5,230 nt of DNA from an uncultured bacterium (lineage in GTDB: Bacteria; Desulfobacterota; Desulfobulbia; Desulfobulbales; Desulfobulbaceae), in NCBI GenBank assembly GCA_903896915.1, contig CAITZN010000575.1, positions 1-5,230 on the forward strand, given 5' to 3'. The stretch's first letter is position 1; every line of letters starts with the position of its first letter. The notes under the pieces are model-generated. The model was not told the origin of the DNA. It saw only the letters and a program-made list of their open reading frames with translations, and searched no databases. Positions 1 through 5,230 of the stretch are shown here, in pieces. The position numbers and the translations under genes were made by a program.

Positions 1-2
1 GG

Positions 3-1007
3 CTACAGAGGTTTATTGGCAACCATATGCATCACTAGGTCGAGCATCCGGTTGGAATAACCCCATTCATTATCATACCAACTCATAATTTTGACGGAAG
101 TTCCTAGCACCTTGGTACACAGACCATCGACAATTGAAGAGTGGGGATCCCCCTGAAAGTCAATCGACACCAAGGGTTCTTCTGTGTAGCGCAGATACCG
201 GTTGGCGGCAGCAGCGAGGGCCTTGTTGACCTCCGCCACCGTTGTTTCACGCTCAACCTCGATTACCACATCAACGAGCGAAACGTCCGGGGTAGGGACA
301 CGGACAGCCAGGCCATCAAATTTATTTTTCAATTCCGGGATCACCAACGCAACCGCTGCTGCCGCTCCGGTTTTGGTCGGCACCATCGACATTCCTGCAG
401 CGCGAGCCCTGCGGAGGTCGGAGTGAGGAAAATCGAGTAATCGTTGATCACCTGTATAGGCATGCACCGTTGTCATCAATCCTCGTTTGATGCCGAAATT
501 ATCCAAAATTACCTGGGCCACCGGGGCAAGACAGTTGGTGGTGCAGGAGGCATTCGATACCACATGATGCACGGTAGGGTCGTATTCGTCCTCGTTAACC
601 CCCATGACAATAGTTTTCACCTCGCCTTTGGCAGGGGCTGAAATAATGACCTTGGTGGCTCCGGCGTCAATATGGGCCTTGGCTGACTCCATATCACAAA
701 AAAGCCCGGTGCATTCAAGCACATATTCAGCTCCAAGGCTAGCCCATGGAATTTCGTTCGGCTTGCGATGGCTGGTTATTGGAATAGTCTTACCATCTAC
801 GATAATACTGTTCTCCCCAGCGCTAATTTGTTGAGCAGAAACCCCCATGATGGAATCATATTTCACAAGATGGGCGATGGTCTTCACATCGGTCAGATCG
901 TTGATTCCTACAATCTCAATGTCTGCAAAGGCAGAATCCTTGCTCAAGGCCCTGAAGATATTTCTCCCGATCCTGCCAAATCCATTAATACCCACTTTTA
1001 TCGCCAT
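3..1007 (-). CDS. gap: Glyceraldehyde-3-phosphate dehydrogenase, type I (NAD type)
   Basis: This cytoplasmic enzyme of glycolysis and gluconeogenesis interconverts glyceraldehyde 3-phosphate and 1,3-bisphosphoglycerate with NAD. The 334-residue protein is full length for the family. Visible are the N-terminal Rossmann loop INGFGRIGR (7-15), the catalytic motif SNASCTTNC with Cys155, and His182 in VHAYTGDQ, which activates the cysteine. The C-terminal WYDNEWGYSNR block (310-320) is also intact. Cofactor choice can be inferred: Asp37 in INDL and Pro194 in LDFPHSD match the Asp/Pro pair of NAD-specific enzymes, whereas NADP-using photosynthetic forms carry other residues there. The ATG start is supported by AAAGGAG nine bases upstream. 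It is the last of three minus-strand genes, 97 bases after the glgA stop; its TAG stop is at the window edge, so its downstream neighbour is not visible. Family assignment is essentially certain; NAD preference is inference. Confidence 0.98.
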   Translation of the reverse strand: MAIKVGINGFGRIGRNIFRALSKDSAFADIEIVGINDLTDVKTIAHLVKYDSIMGVSAQQISAGENSIIVDGKTIPITSHRKPNEIPWASLGAEYVLECTGLFCDMESAKAHIDAGATKVIISAPAKGEVKTIVMGVNEDEYDPTVHHVVSNASCTTNCLAPVAQVILDNFGIKRGLMTTVHAYTGDQRLLDFPHSDLRRARAAGMSMVPTKTGAAAAVALVIPELKNKFDGLAVRVPTPDVSLVDVVIEVERETTVAEVNKALAAAANRYLRYTEEPLVSIDFQGDPHSSIVDGLCTKVLGTSVKIMSWYDNEWGYSNRMLDLVMHMVANKPL

Positions 1008-1016
1008 AGTATTCCA

Positions 1017-1023
1017 CTCCTTT
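1017..1023 (-). promoter_or_regulatory. Strong Shine-Dalgarno site of gap
   Basis: The minus strand reads AAAGGAG here, followed by nine bases and the gap ATG at 1005-1007. It is the best ribosome binding site in the window, as expected for an abundant glycolytic enzyme, and it fixes the gap start. Confidence 0.85.
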
Positions 1024-1067
1024 GTTAGAAAGTTTCGGATACGTGCTGGTCATTATCCATTAAGCAT

Positions 1068-1087
1068 CCCCTGGGTATCCCCAAGGA
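1068..1087 (-). other. Short hairpin in the glgA-gap spacer
   Basis: In the minus-strand transcript, UCCUUGGG and CCCAGGGG can form an eight-pair stem with two G-U pairs around a four-base GAUA loop. It starts about 20 bases after the glgA stop and ends about 60 bases before the gap ATG. No U-run follows it, so it is not a standard intrinsic terminator. It could stabilise or mark the end of a processed message, or be chance. The pairing is seen directly; any role is inference. Confidence 0.4.
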
Positions 1088-1106
1088 CAGCTTTAAGGTG
1101 TGAAGG

Positions 1107-2744
1107 CTAGCAGGACATCTGCATCGCCTGTTGGTAGAGGGAAAGATACGCATCCTTCACCTTTTCCCAGGTGTGACAATGAATAATCCGTTCGACCGCA
1201 GCCCGTTGCATAGCCCGGATTCTGTCAGGGTCGTGCTGATAGATCATCAACGCCCGCGACATGGTGGCCGCAAGAATTGTAGATACATTCTCACTATAGG
1301 AAAACCCGGTTTGCCCATCAATGACCTTGACCAGCCCGCCAACGCGATGAACGATTGGTAGGTTACCTAGTAACTGGGCTATGTAATCGGTGAGCCCACA
1401 TGGTTCGTACCGGGAGGGGATAAGAAAAAAATCACCGGCCGCATACACTTTGTTGGCCAGAAATGAGTCATACCCTCTGAGAAAACATATCCTTCCTCGG
1501 CCAATTCCAGAGCTTGCCAATAGCTCCAACTGTTTTTCAAACTCCGCTGTTCCGGAACCGAGAACAAGGAATTGGCATGTCGGCTCCTGCGGCAACACCT
1601 CAGTGATCGCCTGGGTCAGGACATCTGTCCCTTTTTGCGAAGTCAAGCGACCGATAAACGTAAAGAGCGGAATTTCAGGAGATGCTTCTAGTACCCCGAA
1701 TTGTTTCACCCGCTCCCACGGACCGTTCGCTGCAATCTGCGCAAGCAAGGCAGCCTTACAACTTTTCTTTCCGGCAACATCTCCCAGGACATCATACCCC
1801 GCTGCCAACCCCAACTGTGCCGGACGGCTTGTATTGAAAGCATTAGGATCAATGCCATTGGTTATGCCAGCTATAAGTACCCCGTTTTTTAAAAGGGTGT
1901 GCCCCAACCAGCCCGTGCGGGCATCGTCTGGAGTCTGCTGTAATTCGCGGCCATAGTTCTCACTGACTGTACTCAGTACAGCATACTTCGAAGCCGCCAT
2001 AAACGGATCAAAACTCCCGTTGAGACAACCCGACAGGATCACCTTCTTCGGCAGGCCAGTAACGGCCTGGGCGAACACAAGATCTTCGACTTCTTGGTGA
2101 TATCCCAAGCCGGCATTGTGGATGGTAACCACCGCACCGGTCTGTCGGAAATAATGTCGGTATCCGTTATTTTCCCGCATCATTGCTGGCAGCGTTGCCG
2201 CGTGTCCATCCTGGCAATGAATGACATCTGGATGTTCATCAAGGAGGATCATCAGATCCAAAGCGGCCTTCTGCAAAAGAATATTCATGGCAAAATAATC
2301 AAAATGGCCCCCGCCCCGGCGTTGCCATGCAACTTCCAGTTCATCCTCTTCCGTATAGGTATAGACACCGCGCTTAGCGGCAAAACGATCAGCTTCCACC
2401 AGAAAGACGGTGACATTATTGAGAATGGTCTGCCAGATCGCCACCTTTTCCCGCCGCTCTTCAGCGGCATAATTCATATCAACCTCAAAAAGATGCTCAT
2501 AGCGGCGCCCACCAATACGACCACTTGCCTGGCCGACTCTGGCAAGCGAAAAACCAAGACGGGCAGCATCCATAAATCCATAGCGGGGCATAACCACCCG
2601 GACCGAGCAATTACTACCGGCCGCCAAAACTTCGGCAAGCTGGCGGCACACATCTTTAACACCGCCCGCACCAGCCAGCCGATCGTATTCTCTGGTGACC
2701 ATCCACACTGAATGGACCTTTCTGCTTTTGAATTCGGTCGTCAC
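1107..2744 (-). CDS. glgA: Glycogen (starch) synthase, GT5 family
   Basis: This cytoplasmic enzyme is predicted to extend alpha-1,4-glucan chains using a nucleotide sugar, normally ADP-glucose in bacteria. The 545-residue protein has the two-Rossmann-fold GT-B layout: an N-terminal starch synthase catalytic domain (about 9-300) and a C-terminal glycosyltransferase domain (about 355-530). Visible landmarks are HCQDGHAA (176-183), IHN (208-210), SENYGREL (261-268), NGIDP (296-300), GRLTSQKG with Arg366 and Lys371 (phosphate-contacting pair), and SRYEPCGLT with Glu447. It is longer than the roughly 480 residues of the E. coli enzyme. The usual N-terminal KTGG loop, whose lysine contacts ADP-glucose, reads AGAGG (24-28) here, as in a divergent GlgA subgroup. 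The start codon is GTG; a later ATG (residue 15) would remove the first beta strand. It lies between aroK and gap on the same strand. I see no branching enzyme or ADP-glucose pyrophosphorylase gene here. The family is confident; the donor sugar is less so. Confidence 0.93.
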   Translation of the reverse strand: MTTEFKSRKVHSVWMVTREYDRLAGAGGVKDVCRQLAEVLAAGSNCSVRVVMPRYGFMDAARLGFSLARVGQASGRIGGRRYEHLFEVDMNYAAEERREKVAIWQTILNNVTVFLVEADRFAAKRGVYTYTEEDELEVAWQRRGGGHFDYFAMNILLQKAALDLMILLDEHPDVIHCQDGHAATLPAMMRENNGYRHYFRQTGAVVTIHNAGLGYHQEVEDLVFAQAVTGLPKKVILSGCLNGSFDPFMAASKYAVLSTVSENYGRELQQTPDDARTGWLGHTLLKNGVLIAGITNGIDPNAFNTSRPAQLGLAAGYDVLGDVAGKKSCKAALLAQIAANGPWERVKQFGVLEASPEIPLFTFIGRLTSQKGTDVLTQAITEVLPQEPTCQFLVLGSGTAEFEKQLELLASSGIGRGRICFLRGYDSFLANKVYAAGDFFLIPSRYEPCGLTDYIAQLLGNLPIVHRVGGLVKVIDGQTGFSYSENVSTILAATMSRALMIYQHDPDRIRAMQRAAVERIIHCHTWEKVKDAYLSLYQQAMQMSC

Positions 2745-2746
2745 GT

Positions 2747-2759
2747 CCTCTTCCCTTTT
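2747..2759 (-). promoter_or_regulatory. Purine-rich ribosome binding region before the GTG start of glgA
   Basis: The minus strand carries AAAAGGG ending eight bases before the GTG start codon, and a second weaker match, AAGAGG, only two bases before it. The first has normal spacing and supports the GTG at 2742-2744 as the true start. Confidence 0.6.
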
Positions 2760-2819
2760 ATCCTTTTGCCCATCTCACTCGTTATTCCAGACAACCAAAA
2801 ATATTCCATCCATCTCCAG

Positions 2820-3353
2820 CTAAACGGTACGCATCTGTTCAATAATGCTCTCCCCTAAGGCGGCCGGTTCCTTGCCAACGGTATCAAGACGCAGGTGCGA
2901 ACCGGCAGAATAAAGAGGAGCACGTCTCAGCAGGAGTTCTTCTATTTCGTCATGGGCCGAACTGCCGGTCAGGGCCGGACGTTGCCCCGAAGTATTGGGG
3001 TCATTACACATCCTCTGCCTGATAGTTGCGGCATCGGCATCAAGCCAGACCACATAGCAGCAGTTCCGGATCCGCAGCCATTCCTCCTGGTGCTCTATCG
3101 CACCGCCACCGGTTGCCAGAACCGTCTGTACCATTTCCGGGACTTCCATGAGCAGTTGGCGTTCAGCCTGCCGAAAAAAAGGCCATCCATGTTGGGCGAC
3201 AATATCGGCAATGGGAGCGCCCAGGCGTTCACAAAGCAAAATGTCGGCATCTATAAATGTATACCGGAGCTTTTGGGCAAGCAGCCTGCCAATTAGAGAT
3301 TTTCCAGTCGCCCGGAAGCCGGTCAGGACAATATTCTTTATTTTATTATTCAT
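2820..3353 (-). CDS. aroK: Shikimate kinase
   Basis: This enzyme phosphorylates shikimate to shikimate 3-phosphate with ATP, the fifth step of chorismate synthesis, in the cytoplasm. With the ATG at 3353 the protein has 177 residues, normal for the family. Motifs, in order: Walker A GFRATGKS (12-19); Asp35 and Asp37 in FIDAD, for magnesium and shikimate; FRxxE with Arg61 and Glu64; the Walker-B-like GGG (82-84); the lid motif RPAL (125-128); and the C-terminal RxPLY arginine at 144. A longer reading frame runs to a GTG at 3410, adding 19 residues (MAAFSLKSTRRFFYAIVRD). I reject it because these enzymes begin only a few residues before the Walker A strand. The Shine-Dalgarno sequence of the chosen start is weak (TTAGAGAT just upstream). 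It leads the minus-strand cluster, 75 bases before glgA. aroK and aroL cannot be told apart from sequence alone; the symbol is the generic choice. Confidence 0.93.
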   Translation of the reverse strand: MNNKIKNIVLTGFRATGKSLIGRLLAQKLRYTFIDADILLCERLGAPIADIVAQHGWPFFRQAERQLLMEVPEMVQTVLATGGGAIEHQEEWLRIRNCCYVVWLDADAATIRQRMCNDPNTSGQRPALTGSSAHDEIEELLLRRAPLYSAGSHLRLDTVGKEPAALGESIIEQMRTV

Positions 3354-3493
3354 ATCTCTAACTATAGCATAAAAGAAACGTCTTGTGCTCTTCAAGGAGA
3401 AAGCCGCCACAACTCTTTTTTTCTTTTCTTTTTAATATTCTATTCTTACTGTTAAGTATCAACTATTATCCCTACGGTGTCCCCACACAGGCT
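3354..3493. promoter_or_regulatory. AT-rich divergent intergenic region between aroK and cbpA
   Basis: These 140 bases separate the divergent starts of aroK and cbpA, so promoters for both directions should lie here. The stretch is much richer in A and T than the flanking genes. It holds a 21-base all-pyrimidine run at 3413-3433 on the plus strand, then TAATAT (3433-3438), TATTCT (3441-3446) and TATTAT (3464-3469). Any of these could be a -10 box for cbpA, but none has a convincing -35 partner at 16-18 bases. No clear palindromic operator or heat-shock element was found. Confidence 0.55.
3363..3396 (-). promoter_or_regulatory. Candidate sigma-70 promoter for aroK
   Basis: The minus strand has TTGAAG, 18 bases, then TATGCT, a fair match to -35 and -10 boxes. 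Transcription would start only about 10 bases before the ATG at 3353, giving a very short leader and agreeing with the weak ribosome binding site. The match could be chance in this AT-rich stretch, and start-site data are lacking. Confidence 0.35.
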
Positions 3494-4438
3494 ATGGAAT
3501 ATAAAGATTATTACCAGATACTGGGCATTACTCGAGATGCCACCCAGGATCAAATCAAACAGGCTTATCGCAAAGTTGCCCGAAAATACCACCCCGACGT
3601 CAGCAAGGAACGAGATGCCGAGGCCAAATTTAAAAATGCCGGCGAAGCCTATGAAGTTTTAAAAGATCCTGAAAAAAGAGCGGCCTACGATAAATTTGGT
3701 GCCAACTGGCGCGATGGCCAGAATTTCGAACCGCCTCCGAATTGGGATGCCGGTTTTGAATTCCGGGGTGCCGGCTATACTGGAGGCGATGCCTCTGGAT
3801 TCAGCGATTTTTTCGAATCGTTATTCGGTCATGCCCACACAGACCAACAGCGCCAGCATGTCTTCAAGATGAAAGGGGAGGATCAGCACGCCAAGATTTT
3901 GATATCTCTGGCAGATGCCTACTTCGGAGCTAAACAGACCCTCACCCTGACCCGCCCGGCAGTCGATACCAGTGGTCATGTCAAGACGACTCCTCACACA
4001 TTGCATGTGGTCATACCTCAGGGTATTATCGCAGGACAGCGGATTCGCCTTGAGGGGCAAGGGTTGCCAGGATACGGAGGCAGCCCTCCAGGCGACCTCT
4101 TCCTGGAGGTTGCCTTTCAGGAGGATCGTCTTTTCCATGCTGAAAAACGCGACATCCATCTCACCTTGCCGATCGCTCCATGGGAGGCCGCTTTGGGAGC
4201 AACCCTCACAGTTCCCACTCTTGGCGGCAACGTCCAGGTAAAAATACCGCCAGGGTCGCAAGGCGGCAAAAAACTTCGCCTCAAAGGCAAAGGATTATCG
4301 ACCGGCACTCAGCGAGGCGACCAGATCATCACCTTGCATATTGTTGTCCCTGAAGCGAATACCGAAGAACAGCGCAACCTTTACGCCACCATGGCGAAGA
4401 CAATGCCTTTCAACCCTCGTTCCGAGCTGGGGATCTGA
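3494..4438 (+). CDS. cbpA: DnaJ-class co-chaperone, curved DNA-binding protein CbpA type
   Basis: This is an Hsp40 of the class without a zinc finger. It is expected to stimulate DnaK ATPase and deliver unfolded clients; E. coli CbpA also binds curved DNA and joins the nucleoid. The 314 residues show a J-domain (about 4-70) with the HPD triad at 33-35 in KYHPDVSKE and the helix-IV segment DPEKRAAYDKFG. A Gly/Phe/Asp-rich linker follows (about 71-115, including GFSDFFESLFG). Two C-terminal client-binding beta domains follow (about 130-205 and 212-290), with repeated VxIPxGxxxGxxxRLxGxG patterns at about 172-190 and 248-267. The CxxCxGxG repeats of true DnaJ are absent. Length is close to E. 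coli CbpA (306). The frame is open upstream to a TTG at 3383, but the ATG at 3494 gives the standard MEYKDYYQILGI start. cbpM follows after one base, which strongly supports CbpA rather than a generic DnaJ. Confidence 0.95.
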   Translation: MEYKDYYQILGITRDATQDQIKQAYRKVARKYHPDVSKERDAEAKFKNAGEAYEVLKDPEKRAAYDKFGANWRDGQNFEPPPNWDAGFEFRGAGYTGGDASGFSDFFESLFGHAHTDQQRQHVFKMKGEDQHAKILISLADAYFGAKQTLTLTRPAVDTSGHVKTTPHTLHVVIPQGIIAGQRIRLEGQGLPGYGGSPPGDLFLEVAFQEDRLFHAEKRDIHLTLPIAPWEAALGATLTVPTLGGNVQVKIPPGSQGGKKLRLKGKGLSTGTQRGDQIITLHIVVPEANTEEQRNLYATMAKTMPFNPRSELGI

Positions 4439-4439
4439 T

Positions 4440-4745
4440 ATGACCGAACAAAGAATCTACATCCAGGGCATGATCCTGAATGAAGAAACCCGCTGCACGC
4501 TTGCAGAGCTCTGTAGGCTCTGTGGCGTTAGCGCTGAACTTGTTCACGACATGATCGAGGAGGGTATACTCAGCCCGGACGGACACTCGCCGCAGGAATG
4601 GCTTTTCACCTTTGTCGCCATCAAACGGGTGCAAACCACTCTCAGGTTGCAGCAGGATCTTCGAATCAATCTTCCCGGTTGCGCCCTGGCCCTTGAACTG
4701 TTGGAAGAACTTGAGGAACTGCGTCGTCTATCCCGTCGCAACTGA
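4440..4745 (+). CDS. cbpM: Chaperone modulatory protein CbpM
   Basis: This small cytoplasmic protein is predicted to bind the J-domain of CbpA and inhibit its co-chaperone and DNA-binding activities, as its E. coli namesake does. The 101 residues match the family layout: a short N-terminal strand region, a MerR-like helix-turn-helix segment (about 20-45; LAELCRLCGVSAELVHDMIE), the family-typical EGIL and SPQEW (42-54), the block LRLQQDLRINLPGCALAL (68-85), and a final charged helix rich in Leu and Glu (86-101). The start is the ATG at 4440, one base after the cbpA TGA, so the two are almost certainly translationally linked. A weak GGGGAT lies five bases upstream. The frame also opens upstream to a TTG inside cbpA, but that extension has no family resemblance. 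The helix-turn-helix is probably a protein-binding fold here rather than DNA-binding. Confidence 0.92.
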   Translation: MTEQRIYIQGMILNEETRCTLAELCRLCGVSAELVHDMIEEGILSPDGHSPQEWLFTFVAIKRVQTTLRLQQDLRINLPGCALALELLEELEELRRLSRRN

Positions 4746-4785
4746 CCATGCACAGAAACGGTCCAACAGCCTTTCCATCAGCCCC

Positions 4786-5230
4786 GTGAATCTTCCCCTC
4801 CCAACTCTCGACCAACTGCAGTTCTCCTCTTTCTGCTTAGGGCTGACCGTCGCCACGGTGGTTGCTGTTATTCTCTTTCTTCTGGCGCGCAGCAGTTCCC
4901 AACAGAGGCAATTATCTCTTGCCCTCCGCTTGGAACGGTTGCAAGAAGAATCTGGAGAAGACGAAGCAGAAATACAAAGACTCCGTTTGGAGCGCAACGA
5001 ACTCGCCAGAGAGTGCCGGGAACTTGATGCCGATAACGCTTCATTGCAGACCTCCTGCAATGCGATGCGGCAGCAAGTTGAAGAAAGAGAGCTTCTGCTG
5101 GCTGAAGCACGCAAACAGATAGAACAGGATTTTCAGTTTCTGGCCGGAAAAATCATCAGCGAAAAGGGTGAACTGCTCAACAAACAACATGAATCATCCT
5201 TGACCCTGCTGCTCCGCCCCTTTCATGACC
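4786..5230 (+). CDS. rmuC: DNA recombination protein RmuC, 5' part (cut by window edge)
   Basis: RmuC-family proteins carry a nuclease-like domain and, in E. coli, limit rearrangements at inverted repeats; their exact biochemistry is not settled. Only the first 148 codons are present, and the frame is open at the right edge. From the GTG start, residues about 18-34 form one hydrophobic segment (LGLTVATVVAVILFLLA), probably a membrane anchor. Residues about 39-115 are rich in Glu, Gln, Arg and Leu and look like a coiled coil. Residues 116-147 (DFQFLAGKIISEKG to LLLRPFHD) match the start of the RmuC domain, where E. coli has FENLANRIFE and SLNSLLSPLREQ. The start is uncertain: no Shine-Dalgarno sequence is visible before the GTG, and an in-frame TTG at 4711 would overlap cbpM. 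It lies 40 bases after cbpM, probably in the same transcript, though no functional link to the chaperone pair is known to me. Confidence 0.85.
   Translation, partial: MNLPLPTLDQLQFSSFCLGLTVATVVAVILFLLARSSSQQRQLSLALRLERLQEESGEDEAEIQRLRLERNELARECRELDADNASLQTSCNAMRQQVEERELLLAEARKQIEQDFQFLAGKIISEKGELLNKQHESSLTLLLRPFHD

Noticed and set aside
1390..2711. Long plus-strand reading frames (1390-1956 and 2094-2711) opposite glgA.
   Set aside because: They are antisense shadows of a confidently identified gene, have no family resemblance, and lack ribosome sites.
2745..2819. Possible terminator or promoter between aroK and glgA.
   Set aside because: No stable hairpin is visible in these 75 bases, and no -35/-10 pair with proper spacing stands out; co-transcription is the simpler reading.
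3383..3433. T-run at 3416-3433 as an intrinsic terminator on the plus strand.
   Set aside because: The only upstream stem is four pairs (CTTG with CAAG), too far from the T-run and too weak, and no plus-strand gene lies upstream.
3383..3493. An in-frame TTG would give CbpA a 37-residue hydrophobic N-terminal extension resembling a membrane anchor.
   Set aside because: The hydrophobic residues come from the T-rich non-coding tract. The start would be a TTG with no ribosome site, overlapping the aroK promoter area, while the ATG at 3494 gives the standard J-domain start.
4748..4789. Tiny ORF starting ATG at 4748 (MHRNGPTAFPSAP) between cbpM and rmuC, possibly a leader peptide.
   Set aside because: Only 13 codons, no ribosome site of its own, no stem-loop or codon pattern suggesting attenuation. 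It merely ends overlapping the rmuC GTG.
4728..5114. A minus-strand frame of 128 residues, very rich in Ser and Arg, opposite rmuC.
   Set aside because: Its composition is what the complement of Glu/Leu/Arg coiled-coil codons gives, and the plus-strand frame has a recognisable RmuC domain start.

Overview
This window carries six protein genes of ordinary bacterial housekeeping type, and no gene-free stretch longer than about 140 bases. Three lie on the minus strand (3 to 3353) and three on the plus strand (3494 to the right edge). They diverge from an AT-rich gap at 3354-3493. No rRNA, tRNA, CRISPR array, insertion sequence or phage gene is visible.

Minus strand, in transcription order: shikimate kinase (aroK type, 2820-3353), an ADP-glucose type glycogen synthase (glgA, 1107-2744, GTG start), and NAD-type glyceraldehyde-3-phosphate dehydrogenase (gap, 3-1007). 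The gaps between them are 75 and 97-99 bases, and no clear intrinsic terminator separates them, so they may be co-transcribed. A small hairpin sits in the glgA-gap spacer, and gap has its own strong Shine-Dalgarno sequence. The three enzymes belong to aromatic amino acid synthesis, carbon storage and glycolysis. They share no single pathway, but all belong to central carbon use.

Plus strand: a DnaJ-class co-chaperone without a zinc-binding domain (CbpA type, 3494-4438), its modulator CbpM (4440-4745, one base after the cbpA stop), and the 5' part of rmuC (4786 to the edge). The last begins with GTG and encodes a membrane anchor, a coiled coil and the first residues of the RmuC domain. CbpA-CbpM is a known partner pair: CbpM binds the J-domain and restrains co-chaperone and DNA-binding activity.

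Organism: a Gram-negative bacterium with roughly balanced base composition. The CbpA/CbpM pair, the RmuC type and the divergent GlgA with an AGAGG nucleotide-loop motif would fit Desulfobacterota (for example the Desulfobulbales). This is a guess from family resemblance, with no marker gene to confirm it.

I did not find a convincing new biological system. The points most worth a second look are the altered ADP-glucose loop of GlgA, the glgA-gap hairpin, the compact divergent region with its 21-base pyrimidine run, and the uncertain starts of aroK and rmuC.
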